Under the pieces are notes generated by a model, which ran no database searches, was not told the DNA's origin, and saw only the letters and a program-made list of their open reading frames with translations. The translations under genes and the position numbers were made by a program. A stretch of 64,000 nucleotides of DNA from Variovorax paradoxus. GTDB lineage: Bacteria > Pseudomonadota > Gammaproteobacteria > Burkholderiales > Burkholderiaceae_C. Shown piece after piece: positions 53,540 to 62,401 of the stretch. The DNA is taken from the NCBI RefSeq assembly GCF_009498455.1, contig NZ_CP045644.1, positions 4,095,001-4,159,000 of the forward strand. Direction: 5' to 3'. Position 1 is the stretch's first letter; every line of letters begins with the position of its first letter.

Positions 53540-56038
53540 ATGCTGAATCTCGCCGAATACCGCAAACGCCCGGCGCTGCTGGCCGACTGGCTGCCCTGGG
53601 CCGGGCTGGTCGCCCCTGGGGTCGTCCTCAACAAGGACGGATCGTTCCAGCGCACGGCGCGGTTTCGTGGGCCGGACCTGGACAGCGCCACGCAGGGCGA
53701 ACTCGTCGCGACCTCCGCACGGCTGAACAACGCGCTGCGCCGGCTCGGCTCGGGCTGGGCGCTGTTTGTGGAGGCCGAGCGGCGCGAGGCGGCCGGCTAT
53801 CCCGAGTCGTCGTTCCCCGAGGCGCTGTCCTGGCTGGTCGACGAGGAGCGCCGCGCGGCGTTCGAGGAGGACGCCAGCCACTTCGAGAGCCGCTATCACC
53901 TGACCTTGCTGTACCTGCCGCCCGAGGAGTCGAAGGCGCGCGCCGCGGGGCTGCTCTATGAGCGCGCTGGGACAGACGTCCAGGATGGATCGGGTGCGTC
54001 GGACGGGTCGGACTGGAAGGGGCGGCTGGAAGCCTTCGTTGCCGAGACCGAGCGTTTCCTCGGCCTGCTCGAAGGCGTGATGCCGGAGATCGAATGGCTC
54101 GACGATGCGCAGACCTTGACCCACCTGCACGGCTGCGTCTCCACGCGCCGGCATGCGGTCGCTGCGCCCGAGGTGCCGATGCACCTCGACGCGCTGCTGG
54201 CCGACGAGCCGCTGACGGGCGGCCTTGCGCCGATGCTCGGCCGCCTTCACTTGCGCGTGCTGTCGATTCGGGGCTTTCCGACCTCGACCTGGCCGGGGCT
54301 GCTGGACGACCTGAACCGCCTGGGCTTTGCCTATCGCTGGAGCACGCGCTTCCTGTGCCTGGACAAGGCCGAGGCCGAGAGGGAACTGGTGCGCTTGCGC
54401 CGACAGTGGTTCGCCAAGCGCAAGAACATCGTGGCGCTGCTGCGCGAGACCATCTTCCAGCAGGAGAGCGCGCTGGTCGACTCGGACGCCTCGAACAAGG
54501 CGGCGGATGCCGATGCGGCGCTCCAGGAACTCGGCAGCGACCAGGTGGCCTTCGGGTATGTGACCGCCACCGTGACGGTGCTCGACGCCGATGCGGCGGC
54601 GGCCGACGAGAAGTTGCGCGCAGTCGAGCGGACCATCCAGGGCCGGGGCTTCGTCACGATCCCCGAGACCCTCAACGCGGTCGAGGCCTGGCTGTCGTCG
54701 ATCCCGGGCCATGCCTACGCGAACGTGCGTCAGCCCATCGTCTCGACCTTGAACCTCGCGCACATGATGCCGGTGTCGGCCGTGTGGGCGGGCCCCGAGC
54801 GCAACGCGCATCTCGATGGCCCGCCGCTGATCGTGACGCGCACCGACGGTGCCACGCCGTTCCGGCTGGTCACGCACATTGGCGACGTGGGGCACACGCT
54901 CGTGGTCGGGCCCACCGGCATGGGCAAGTCGGTGCTGCTCGCCACACTGGCGCTGCAGTTCCGCCGCTATCCCGGCTCGCGCATCCTGGCCTTCGACATG
55001 GGGCGCTCGTTGCGCGCCACGATCCTGGGGCTGGGCGGCGAGCACTACGACCTCGGTACGGATGGCGAGATCGCCTTCCAGCCGCTGGCGCGCATCGACC
55101 AGGATGGATACCGCACCTGGGCGGCGGAGTGGGTGGAAGGGCGGCTTCGACAGGAGGCCCTGGAGTTCGGGCCGGCCGAGCGGGAGATGGTGTGGTCGGC
55201 GCTGGCCAGCCTCGCCACCGCGCCGCCCGAGCAGCGCACGATGACGGGCCTGGCGGTGCTGCTGCAGTCGAATGCCCTGCGCCAGGCGCTGGCGCCCTAT
55301 GTGCTGGGTGGTGCGCACGGTCGGCTGCTGGACGCGGACCGGGACCGGCTGGGGGCGTCCTCCATCCAGTGTTTCGAGACGGAGGAGCTGATGCACAGCA
55401 AGGCGGCGGTGCTGTCCGTGCTCGGCTATCTGTTCGCGCGCTTCGACGAGCGCTTCGACGGCGCGCCGACGCTGCTGATCCTTGACGAGGCCTGGCTGTT
55501 CCTCGACGACCCGGTGTTCGCCGCGCGCATCCGCCAGTGGCTCAAGACGCTGCGCAAGAAGAACGTCTCGGTGATCTTCGCAACGCAGAGCCTGGCCGAC
55601 ATCCAGAACTCCAGCATCGCGCCGGCCATTGTCGAGAGCTGCGCGAGCCGGATCTTCCTGCCGAACCCGCAGGCCACGGAGCCGCAGATCCGGGTGATCT
55701 ACGAGGGCTTCGGGCTCAACCGCCGGCAGATCGAGATCGTCGCCACGGCGCAGCCCAAGCGCGACTACTACTACCAGTCGCGCCTGGGCAACCGGGTCTT
55801 CGAGCTCGGGCTCGGACCGGTGGCGCTGGCGTTTGCCGGCGCGGCTTCGCCCGAGGACCAGCGCGAGATCGACCGCGTGCAGGCCTTGGTCGAGGCGTCG
55901 CCGTTCGCGCGGATGCCTTCGGTCTTCGCGGCGGCCTGGCTACGCCATCGCGGTCTCGGCTGGGCCGCCGACCTCATTCCGTCGTTTCCATCTGCATTCC
56001 CACCTCTTTCCTCAACCCCGCAGGAGCCAATGCCATGA
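53540..56038 (+). CDS. trbE: Conjugal transfer ATPase TrbE (VirB4 family)
   Basis: An 832-residue ATPase, the largest protein of the mating channel. N-terminal CagE/VirB4 domain (about 10-400), Walker A in VVGPTGMGKSVLLATLAL (about 455-472), Walker B in TLLILDEAWLFLDD (about 643-656), and the downstream KKNVSVIFATQSLADIQNS motif. GAGGGGAGACGTC is a good ribosome site. Overlaps trbJ by four bases. Confidence 0.95.
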   Translation: MLNLAEYRKRPALLADWLPWAGLVAPGVVLNKDGSFQRTARFRGPDLDSATQGELVATSARLNNALRRLGSGWALFVEAERREAAGYPESSFPEALSWLVDEERRAAFEEDASHFESRYHLTLLYLPPEESKARAAGLLYERAGTDVQDGSGASDGSDWKGRLEAFVAETERFLGLLEGVMPEIEWLDDAQTLTHLHGCVSTRRHAVAAPEVPMHLDALLADEPLTGGLAPMLGRLHLRVLSIRGFPTSTWPGLLDDLNRLGFAYRWSTRFLCLDKAEAERELVRLRRQWFAKRKNIVALLRETIFQQESALVDSDASNKAADADAALQELGSDQVAFGYVTATVTVLDADAAAADEKLRAVERTIQGRGFVTIPETLNAVEAWLSSIPGHAYANVRQPIVSTLNLAHMMPVSAVWAGPERNAHLDGPPLIVTRTDGATPFRLVTHIGDVGHTLVVGPTGMGKSVLLATLALQFRRYPGSRILAFDMGRSLRATILGLGGEHYDLGTDGEIAFQPLARIDQDGYRTWAAEWVEGRLRQEALEFGPAEREMVWSALASLATAPPEQRTMTGLAVLLQSNALRQALAPYVLGGAHGRLLDADRDRLGASSIQCFETEELMHSKAAVLSVLGYLFARFDERFDGAPTLLILDEAWLFLDDPVFAARIRQWLKTLRKKNVSVIFATQSLADIQNSSIAPAIVESCASRIFLPNPQATEPQIRVIYEGFGLNRRQIEIVATAQPKRDYYYQSRLGNRVFELGLGPVALAFAGAASPEDQREIDRVQALVEASPFARMPSVFAAAWLRHRGLGWAADLIPSFPSAFPPLSSTPQEPMP

Positions 56039-56799
56039 ACCTCCCGTCTTCCTTCAAACCCCGGATCGCCGCGCTGGTCGCGGTCAGTGCGATCGCTTTC
56101 GGTGTCGCCCCGCCAGCGCATGCCATCTTCGGCGTCGGCGACACCGTGTTCGATGCGTCCAACTTCATCCAGAACATGCTGACGGCGGCCCGCGCGCTGG
56201 AGCAGATCAACAACCAGGTCGAGCAGCTGCAGAACGAGGCGCAGATGCTGCGCAACCAGGCGAGGAATCTCCAGGGCCTGGACTTCAGCGCACTGTCCGA
56301 ACTCAAGTCGACGCTGGCGGCGACCAATCAGCTGATCCAGCAGGCGCAGGGGCTGGCCTTCAACGTCTCGCGCATGGAGGCCGAGTTCAAGCGGCTGTAC
56401 CCCGAGTCGTTTTCGGTGGCGATGTCCGGCGCGCAGATGGCCGGCGATGCGCGGCAGCGCTGGCGCAATTCGCTGGAGGCCCTGCGTACCGCGACGCAGG
56501 TGCAGTCGCAGGCGATGCAGAACTTCGCCTCCGACGAACGCGCGCTCACCGATCTCGTGAACCGCAGCCAGTCGGCCACGGGCGCCCTGCAGGCGATGCA
56601 GGCGACGAACCAGCTGCTGGCGCTGCAGTCGCGCCAGGCGATCCAGGCGCAGCAGCTGCAGATCACGCAGGACCGCGCCGCGGCGCTGGAGCAGGCGCGG
56701 CAGGTGGCGGTGCAGGAGCGTGCGCGCGAGGTGCGCCGGCGCTTCATGGGCAGCGGCACGCCGTACACGCCCTACAGCGTGAATTTCTATGGCAGCTGA
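56035..56799 (+). CDS. trbJ: Conjugal transfer protein TrbJ (VirB5 family)
   Basis: A 254-residue periplasmic, pilus-associated protein. Signal peptide of about 30 residues ends APPAHA; the mature chain is almost entirely alpha-helical with Gln-rich heptad patterns (ALEQINNQVEQLQNEAQML, and the C-terminal AIQAQQLQITQDRAAALEQA). TrbJ sits at the pilus tip and contributes to mating-pair formation. Confidence 0.92.
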   Translation: MNLPSSFKPRIAALVAVSAIAFGVAPPAHAIFGVGDTVFDASNFIQNMLTAARALEQINNQVEQLQNEAQMLRNQARNLQGLDFSALSELKSTLAATNQLIQQAQGLAFNVSRMEAEFKRLYPESFSVAMSGAQMAGDARQRWRNSLEALRTATQVQSQAMQNFASDERALTDLVNRSQSATGALQAMQATNQLLALQSRQAIQAQQLQITQDRAAALEQARQVAVQERAREVRRRFMGSGTPYTPYSVNFYGS

Positions 56800-56809
56800 G
56801 GGGACGTCC

Positions 56810-57118
56810 ATGAAGAACCTGCTCCTCATCACGACGGCCGTCGCCGTCCTGGTGCTCGCGGGATGCGGCAAGTCCGAGCCGACCCAGCCCGTGATCGAGT
56901 CCGTTGAGTCGCTGGTCGCGAATCCCGAGCGGCTGAAGGAACTGCGCGCGCAGTGCAAGGCCGACCATGTCCGGATGGGCGATGCGCAATGCCAGGCGGT
57001 GGCCGAGGCCACGCGCCAGCGCTTCATGAGCGGTGGCCCCTCGCCGTACGCGAACGATCCGGTCCCGCCGCCGGCCGCACCGGCTTCGCCGCCGGCCAGT
57101 GCGGACGCCAAGGACTGA
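56810..57118 (+). CDS. trbK: TrbK-like small lipoprotein (probable entry exclusion)
   Basis: A 102-residue lipoprotein. The leader MKNLLLITTAVAVLVLAGC has the lipobox LAGC with Cys at about 19; the mature part contains ESLVANPERLKELRAQCKAD and a Cys pair spaced as in EexN/TrbK-type proteins, and a Pro/Ala-rich tail. TrbK excludes redundant transfer between cells carrying the same element. Position between trbJ and trbL supports the name; sequence alone would only say lipoprotein. Confidence 0.8.
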   Translation: MKNLLLITTAVAVLVLAGCGKSEPTQPVIESVESLVANPERLKELRAQCKADHVRMGDAQCQAVAEATRQRFMSGGPSPYANDPVPPPAAPASPPASADAKD

Positions 57119-57122
57119 CGCG

Positions 57123-58496
57123 ATGGACGATGTCGCGGTCATCGATCGCTTCCTCGACGTCTTCTCCCGCTACATCGATTCGGGCTTCGGGCTGTTGCAT
57201 GGCGAGGTGGCGTTCCTCACGGCCACGCTGGTCGTGATCGACATGACGCTCGCCGGGCTGTTTTGGGCCATGAGTCATGCGAGTGGGCAGGGCGACGATG
57301 TGATCGCGCGGCTGATCCGCAAGGTGCTCTACGTGGGGGCGTTCGCTTTCATCATCGGCCACTTCAACCAGCTGGCCGGGGTTCTGTTCCGCTCGTTCGC
57401 GGGGCTCGGCCTGGTGGCGTCGGGCTCCGGCCTGACGCAGGCGCAGTTCCTGCAGCCCGGCCGGCTCGCGCAGGTCGGCATCGAGGCGGGCCGGCCGATC
57501 ATGGAACAGATCGGCGAGATGACGGGCTTTCCCGAAACCTTTGCCCACCTGGACACCATCGCCGTGCTGTTCCTGGCCTGGCTGGTGCTGATCGCGAGCT
57601 TCTTCGTGCTCGCGGTGCAGCTCTTCGTCACCTTGATCGAGTTCAAGCTGACGACCTTGGCGGGCTTCGTGCTCGTGCCCTTCGCACTGTGGAACAAGAC
57701 CGCATTCCTGGCCGAGAAGGTGCTGGGCAATGTGGTGTCCTCGGGCATCAAGGTGCTGGTGCTGGCCGTGATCGTGGGCATCGGCACTGGCCTGTTCGCA
57801 GAGTTCCGCACGCCGCCCGGGGCCGAGCCGTCCATCGACCATGCGCTGACGATCATGCTGGCGGCGCTCGCGATGCTGGGCCTGGGAATCTTCGGGCCGG
57901 GAATCGCGACCGGACTGGTGTCGGGCGCGCCGCAGCTCGGTGCCGGCGCGGCGGCGGGCACGGCCCTGGGTGCGGCGGGCCTGGCCGTCGCTGGTGGCGC
58001 GGCCGTAGCAAGCACGGGTTCCGCCGTGGCCGCGGGGGCGCGCATGGCACCCGGCGCAGCGCGTGCGGCCATCGGTGGCGGCGCGGCCACCGCGCGTTCG
58101 GCCAGCGGCCTGGCGAGCGGCGCGAAGTCGGCCTACCAAACGGGCGCCGCAGCATCCAGCGCTGGTGGCGTCCGCGCGGCCGGCGCCGGCCTTGCCCATC
58201 TCGCGAAAACCGGTGCCGGCGCCGTCGGCCAGCGCGTCGCGTCCGGTGCCAAGGCGGTCAAGGACCGCGTGGCGAACTTCGTGGCCGATGCCGCGGCGCC
58301 TGCGACGACGGGGAATGCGGCATCTGCCGGTGCGGGCGAGGCCGGCGGATCACCTCCCGAACCGGCATGGGCCCGGCAGATGCGTCGCAAGCAGCAGCTG
58401 AGCCATGCGGCCTCGACGACGGCGCACGTGCTGCGCTCGGGGGACCACGGCGGCAGCGGCTCGGGCCCGAGCCTGCGCGACGAGTCCAACGCCTGA
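57123..58496 (+). CDS. trbL: Conjugal transfer protein TrbL (VirB6 family)
   Basis: A 457-residue polytopic inner-membrane protein. Five to six hydrophobic segments lie in the first 300 residues (VAFLTATLVVIDMTLAGLFW, VLYVGAFAFIIGHFNQLAG, IAVLFLAWLVLIASFFVLAV, LTTLAGFVLVPFALWNK, VLVLAVIVGIGTGLF, LTIMLAALAMLGLGIFGPG), followed by an Ala/Gly-rich tail of about 170 residues. TrbL forms the core of the inner-membrane pore. Confidence 0.93.
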   Translation: MDDVAVIDRFLDVFSRYIDSGFGLLHGEVAFLTATLVVIDMTLAGLFWAMSHASGQGDDVIARLIRKVLYVGAFAFIIGHFNQLAGVLFRSFAGLGLVASGSGLTQAQFLQPGRLAQVGIEAGRPIMEQIGEMTGFPETFAHLDTIAVLFLAWLVLIASFFVLAVQLFVTLIEFKLTTLAGFVLVPFALWNKTAFLAEKVLGNVVSSGIKVLVLAVIVGIGTGLFAEFRTPPGAEPSIDHALTIMLAALAMLGLGIFGPGIATGLVSGAPQLGAGAAAGTALGAAGLAVAGGAAVASTGSAVAAGARMAPGAARAAIGGGAATARSASGLASGAKSAYQTGAAASSAGGVRAAGAGLAHLAKTGAGAVGQRVASGAKAVKDRVANFVADAAAPATTGNAASAGAGEAGGSPPEPAWARQMRRKQQLSHAASTTAHVLRSGDHGGSGSGPSLRDESNA

Positions 58497-58523
58497 TTCG
58501 GTTTCTTTTGAGGAGAACCCTCC

Positions 58524-59237
58524 ATGCGATTCAAGCGACCCCAGGTGCGGTACTCGGACACACCCGAGCCCGCCACCCCGTATCAAGCCGCGGCGCAGGT
58601 CTGGGACCAGCGCATCGGCAGCGCGCGCGTGCAGGCGAAGAACTGGCGCCTGATGGCCTTCGGCTGCCTCTCGCTGGCCCTGCTGATGGCCGGTGGCCTG
58701 GTCTGGCGCTCGGCGCAGTCCATCGTGACGCCCTACGTCGTCGAGGTCGACAACGCCGGCCAGGTACGGGCGGTCGGCGAGGCCGCCACGCCGTACAAGC
58801 CCAGCGATGCGCAGATCGCGCATCACCTGGCGCGCTTCATCACCGACGTGCGATCCCTTTCGATCGATCCGATCGTGGTGCGGCAGAACTGGCTCGAAGC
58901 CTACGAGTACACAACGGACCGCGGCGCCGCGACGCTGAACGACTACGCGCGCGCGAACGATCCGTTCTCGCGCATCGGGGAGAGCTCGGTGGCGGTGCAG
59001 ATCAACAGCGTGGTGCGCGCCAGCGATTCGTCGTTCCAGGTGCGCTGGACGGAGCGGCGCTACGTCAACGGCGAAGCGGCGGGGCTGGAGCGCTGGACCG
59101 CGGTGCTCGCGATCGTGCTGCAGGCGCCGCGCACCGAGGAGCGGCTGCGCAGGAACCCGCTGGGCATCTACGTCAACGGCCTGTCGTGGAGCCGCGAGCT
59201 CGATGCGACGGACACAGTGAAAGGAACCAAGCCATGA
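58524..59237 (+). CDS. trbF: Conjugal transfer protein TrbF (VirB8 family)
   Basis: A 237-residue bitopic inner-membrane protein: short cytoplasmic N-terminus, one membrane segment at about 45-65 (LMAFGCLSLALLMAGGLVW), and a periplasmic NTF2-like domain (about 90-230) with the LNDYARANDPF and VQINSVVRASDSSFQVRW motifs. VirB8 proteins nucleate channel assembly. GAGGAGAACCCTCC precedes the ATG; it overlaps trbG by four bases. Confidence 0.94.
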   Translation: MRFKRPQVRYSDTPEPATPYQAAAQVWDQRIGSARVQAKNWRLMAFGCLSLALLMAGGLVWRSAQSIVTPYVVEVDNAGQVRAVGEAATPYKPSDAQIAHHLARFITDVRSLSIDPIVVRQNWLEAYEYTTDRGAATLNDYARANDPFSRIGESSVAVQINSVVRASDSSFQVRWTERRYVNGEAAGLERWTAVLAIVLQAPRTEERLRRNPLGIYVNGLSWSRELDATDTVKGTKP

Positions 59238-60274
59238 AGACGGATTTCCGTAGAGGCGTATCTGCGCCGATCCTGATTGGGGCGGCTGTCCTTGCCGGCT
59301 GTGCCACGCATGGCAAGCCGGCGCCGGCGATCCCGCTGGACGAGCCGGTGGCGGTCGCCGCGCAGTCGGTGCCGGAGCCTGCCCCGCCCGTCGAGGTGGT
59401 CGAGGTGCCAAGGCCCTTGCCGCTGCCCGGCCAGATGAAGGCGCTGCCGAGCGAGCAGGAAGCGAAGCCAACAAAGGAACCCACCGACGAAAAAGTGCGG
59501 GTCTCGCGGGCCAACGAAGAGGCCCGCGTCGCGCCAACGCGCGAGGGCTATGTCAATGCGATCCAGGTCTGGCCGTATGCCGACGGCGCGCTGTATCAGA
59601 TCTACACCAGCCCGGGCCGCGTGACCGTCGTCGCGCTGCAGGAGGGCGAGGAGCTGGTGGCGGTCTCGGCTGGCGACACGGTGCGCTGGATCGTGGGCGA
59701 CACGGTCAGCGGCAGCGGTGCGAATCAGCGGGTCCATGTGCTCGTGAAACCCACGCGCGTGGACCTGAAGACCAACCTGGTCATCACGACGAACCGGCGT
59801 ACCTATCTGCTGGAGCTGTCCTCGACGCCGCAGGCCTGGATGGCGTCGGTGTCCTGGGACTATCCGAAGGACCGGATGCTGGCGCTGCAGAAGCAGGCGA
59901 GGGAGGCGCAGGCCGCGGCGCCGGTGGATGCGGGCCTATCGGTGGAGCAGATCCGGTTCCGCTACGCGATCAGCGGCGATGCGCCGTCCTGGAAGCCGCT
60001 GCGCGCGTTCGACGACGGGCAGAAGGTCTACATCCAGTTCCCAGGCGGCATCGCGCAGGGCGAGCTGCCGCCGCTGTTCGTGATCGGGCCGCAGGGCAAC
60101 GGGCAGCTCGTGAACTACCGCTTCCGCTCGCCGTATTACGTGGTGGACCGCCTCTTCGGCGCGGCGGAGCTGCGGTTGGGCGGCTCCAAGAACGGCAAGG
60201 CCGAGGTCGTGCGCATCGAGCGCTCGGATGGCGCGATCGGCAGCGTACAGGGTGCGCGGAGCGACGGGTCGTGA
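59234..60274 (+). CDS. trbG: Conjugal transfer protein TrbG (VirB9 family)
   Basis: A 346-residue secreted protein, part of the outer-membrane core complex. The leader ends VLAGCATHG with a lipobox-like Cys at about 22, then a Pro-rich linker; the conserved VirB9 domain begins about 90 with VNAIQVWPYADGALYQIYTSPG and contains NLVITTNRRTYLLELSS and the C-terminal NYRFRSPYYVVDRLFGAAEL. Overlaps trbI by four bases. Confidence 0.94.
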   Translation: MKTDFRRGVSAPILIGAAVLAGCATHGKPAPAIPLDEPVAVAAQSVPEPAPPVEVVEVPRPLPLPGQMKALPSEQEAKPTKEPTDEKVRVSRANEEARVAPTREGYVNAIQVWPYADGALYQIYTSPGRVTVVALQEGEELVAVSAGDTVRWIVGDTVSGSGANQRVHVLVKPTRVDLKTNLVITTNRRTYLLELSSTPQAWMASVSWDYPKDRMLALQKQAREAQAAAPVDAGLSVEQIRFRYAISGDAPSWKPLRAFDDGQKVYIQFPGGIAQGELPPLFVIGPQGNGQLVNYRFRSPYYVVDRLFGAAELRLGGSKNGKAEVVRIERSDGAIGSVQGARSDGS

Positions 60275-61581
60275 GTGCGGAGGACACGGTGCCCCCCTCG
60301 TCGTCCCAGGTCCCGCCCAAGGTTGCGCCGGAGTCGGTGGCCCTGCGCGCGCAGCCCCGGCCGGTCGTGCGGCTCAACCGCCGCATGCTGGCGGTCGGTG
60401 CCGGTACCCTGGCCGCGGCCGTGCTGGGCGGCACGATGTGGTCGCTGCAGTCGCAGAAGCGCGAGCGCAACCCGACCGCCGAGCTGTACAACGTAGACCG
60501 CGTGGCGCGGGCGGATGGGCTGGACCAATTGCCGAAGGACTATGCCGGGATGCCGGCGGCGCCGAAGCCGGCGCCACCCGTGCTGGGGCCGCCGCTGCCG
60601 GGAGATCTCGGGTCGGCCATGGCGAAGGCGCAGCAGCCGATGGAGGCGAGGGTGGGGCAGGGCGTTGATCCGGCACAGGCCGAGCGGTTGGCGGCCGAGG
60701 AGGCGGCGCGGTCGTCGGTGTTCTTCCGGCGCAGTGGCGATGGTGCCGCGAAACGAGGGGCTGTTGCCGAGAACGCCATGTCCGCAACTGCTACCGGTGC
60801 ATCTGGACTGACGACGGGTCAGCAGCCGGTCAATCCCTTGGGCACGATGAACCCTGCCATGGATTCGCCAGTCGACCCTGTGATGGCGCAGAACCGACAG
60901 GACCGCAAGGAAGCGTTTCTGGCGAAGGCCGGTGACGCGGCCACGCACAATGCCGGGAGCCTGCAGTTGCCGGCTTCGCCGTACCAGGTGATGGCGGGCA
61001 CCATCATCCCGGCGGCGCTGGTGACGGGCATCAACTCAGACCTGCCGGGGCAGGTGATCGCCACAGTGGCCGAGTCGGTTTACGACACGGCCACGGGGCG
61101 TCACCTGCTGATCCCGCAGGGCTCGCGGCTGATCGGGCGTTACGACAGCCAGGTGGCCTTCGGGCAGCGGCGCGTGCTGTTGGTGTGGACGCGGCTGATC
61201 CTGCCGGACACCTCGTCGGTGGCGTTGGACCGGTTGCCGGGGATCGATCCGGCCGGCTATGCGGGGCTGGAGGACGGCGTCGACTGGCACTGGGACCGCA
61301 TCCTGGCCGGCGCGGCGCTGTCGACGCTGCTTGGCGTGGGGGCCGAACTGGCGGCACCGCGGAATCAGACGGATCAGGACGGCAATCGCGTCGTGATCGC
61401 CGTGCGCGAAGGGGCGCAGGATACAGTGAACCAGGTCGGGCAGGAGATCACCAAGCGCAATGCGAGCATCCAGCCGACGCTGACGATCCGGCCGGGGTTT
61501 CCGATGCGGGTGATGGTCAGCAAGGACCTCATTCTGCGGCCGTACCAGCCGCTGTTCTTGGTGCGAGGTGGAAACCGATGA
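60271..61581 (+). CDS. trbI: Conjugal transfer protein TrbI (VirB10 family)
   Basis: A 436-residue protein spanning both membranes. One N-terminal membrane helix (about 40-56), a long Pro/Ala-rich periplasmic linker, and the C-terminal VirB10 beta-barrel domain (about 225-436) with YQVMAGTIIPAALVTGINSD, GRHLLIPQGSRLIGRYDS and GFPMRVMVSKDLILRPYQ. Start is GTG at 60271 overlapping the trbG stop (GTGA). It links inner-membrane ATPases to the outer core. Confidence 0.94.
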   Translation: MSAEDTVPPSSSQVPPKVAPESVALRAQPRPVVRLNRRMLAVGAGTLAAAVLGGTMWSLQSQKRERNPTAELYNVDRVARADGLDQLPKDYAGMPAAPKPAPPVLGPPLPGDLGSAMAKAQQPMEARVGQGVDPAQAERLAAEEAARSSVFFRRSGDGAAKRGAVAENAMSATATGASGLTTGQQPVNPLGTMNPAMDSPVDPVMAQNRQDRKEAFLAKAGDAATHNAGSLQLPASPYQVMAGTIIPAALVTGINSDLPGQVIATVAESVYDTATGRHLLIPQGSRLIGRYDSQVAFGQRRVLLVWTRLILPDTSSVALDRLPGIDPAGYAGLEDGVDWHWDRILAGAALSTLLGVGAELAAPRNQTDQDGNRVVIAVREGAQDTVNQVGQEITKRNASIQPTLTIRPGFPMRVMVSKDLILRPYQPLFLVRGGNR

Positions 61582-61802
61582 GTACGACGCGCAAGCTACG
61601 GTTGGGCCCGTTGCCCAGGACAGAGAGTGTCAAGCTGACCTTCACTTGTCCGGCCAGCCTCAGGACGGAACTGGATCGCTATGCGGCGCTGCATGCACAG
61701 ACCTATGGGGAACCGGTGGATGCACTGACGCTGATCCCGTACATGCTAGAGGCATTTATGGGAAGGGATCGAGGATTTCGACGTGGAAGGCAGAAGAACT
61801 AG
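61578..61802 (+). CDS. DUF2274 family protein
   Basis: A 74-residue protein that typically follows trbI in Tn4371-family elements. RKLRLGPLPRTESVKLTFTCP, LDRYAALHAQTYGEPVDALTL and PYMLEAFMGRDRGFRRGR make up nearly all of it; a short RHH-like or helical regulator is possible. Its ATG overlaps the trbI stop (ATGA). A frameshifted second copy lies at 35141-35397. Confidence 0.9.
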   Translation: MSTTRKLRLGPLPRTESVKLTFTCPASLRTELDRYAALHAQTYGEPVDALTLIPYMLEAFMGRDRGFRRGRQKN

Positions 61803-62053
61803 AGGCCGTGCAGATCGTTTGGCCTGAACCGCCGCGTACGACGACGTCGTGCACGAGGGCCATCCTCGTCCGCCTTCTCCTGACGACTACAAGGTTCCAC
61901 TGGGCGAGCGCTGGACGGTGGAAGCGCTGAAGACCGGCGGAGGTCGTGTACGCCGTCCGGGCCGCTCGAGGTTCCGCTCTTATCTAGCTGATGCAAAAAT
62001 CCTTTAAATTCAATAGTTATCGCGCGACAAGTCAGTTTCCAGGCCCTGACCAT
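61803..62053. other. Short gap after the Trb operon
   Basis: An open frame of 60 codons (61828-62007, DDVVHEGHPRPPSPDDYKV to LADAKIL) has no ATG and is unknown; only a GTG at 61849 could start it. It may be a gene scar. The stretch ends at the operon terminator. An ICE end is expected around here but I could not identify an att core. Confidence 0.35.
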
Positions 62054-62081
62054 AAGGCCGCCCTAGGCGGCTTTTGTTTTT
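62054..62081 (+). terminator. Rho-independent terminator of the Trb operon
   Basis: GCCGCC-CTA-GGCGGC stem-loop (62057-62071), extended by flanking A/T pairs, followed by TTTTGTTTTT. It stands 250 bases after the DUF2274 stop and is the first strong terminator after traG. Confidence 0.85.
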
Positions 62082-62269
62082 GTGGAGCCAGTACGTGCCG
62101 TTGGGCCTGCAGTGCCTGATTCCGAGCCGAAAGAGGCCGAGTTGGATCTCGACGCGTCCGCGGACTTCGCGCAGACTCGCGCCCCCTGCACGCTCGAGCT
62201 GCCGGGGTCCCGCGCACAGCCCGCGCGCACAAGTTCTTTCTCCGACGCAATCCTTCTTTAGCGCATCCC

Positions 62270-62401
62270 ATGACCGATTTGAACGACAGCGTTTTCGAGT
62301 TTGAGCCTAGCAAGACCCCGGTCGATTTCTCTGGGCAAAAGCTCTTTGTCCAGGGTTGCGTATTCCGATGGTCCCTGAGCACCCATTCCGGTTTGACCTG
62401 A
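62270..62401 (+). CDS. Short ORF entering the repeat array, possibly a gene cut by the IS21 element
   Basis: ATG at 62270 reads MTDLNDSVFEFEPSK, TPVDFSGQKLFVQG and CVFRW before entering the 23-bp repeats and stopping at 62401 (43 codons). The first 35 residues look like the start of a real protein, and the abrupt change at the repeats suggests interruption by the insertion sequence. No family is recognised and the ribosome site is weak. Confidence 0.3.
   Translation: MTDLNDSVFEFEPSKTPVDFSGQKLFVQGCVFRWSLSTHSGLT

Larger units (their letters stand above)
48141..61802 (+). mobile_element. Conjugation (Trb) module of a Tn4371-family integrative and conjugative element
   Basis: Gene order LysR-type traR, traG, CopG-like, trbB, C, D, E, J, K-like, L, F, G, I, DUF2274, all on one strand with overlaps, is the core layout of Tn4371-like ICEs. 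The module builds the P-type type IV secretion channel and the coupling protein. The integrase, replication/partition genes, relaxase and att sites of such elements are not in this window, so the extent on the left is unknown and mobility cannot be judged. Confidence 0.85.

Noticed and set aside
57263..60274. A 1003-codon open frame across trbL, trbF and trbG
   Set aside because: It is an Arg/Gly/Ala-rich shadow in a GC-rich operon for most of its length; the real genes trbL and trbF in other frames have clear family motifs, and only its last third coincides with trbG.
61803..62376. ICE attachment site (attR) after DUF2274
   Set aside because: I looked for the TTTTTCAT-type core reported for Tn4371-like elements and did not find it on either strand; without the other end no direct repeat can be shown.
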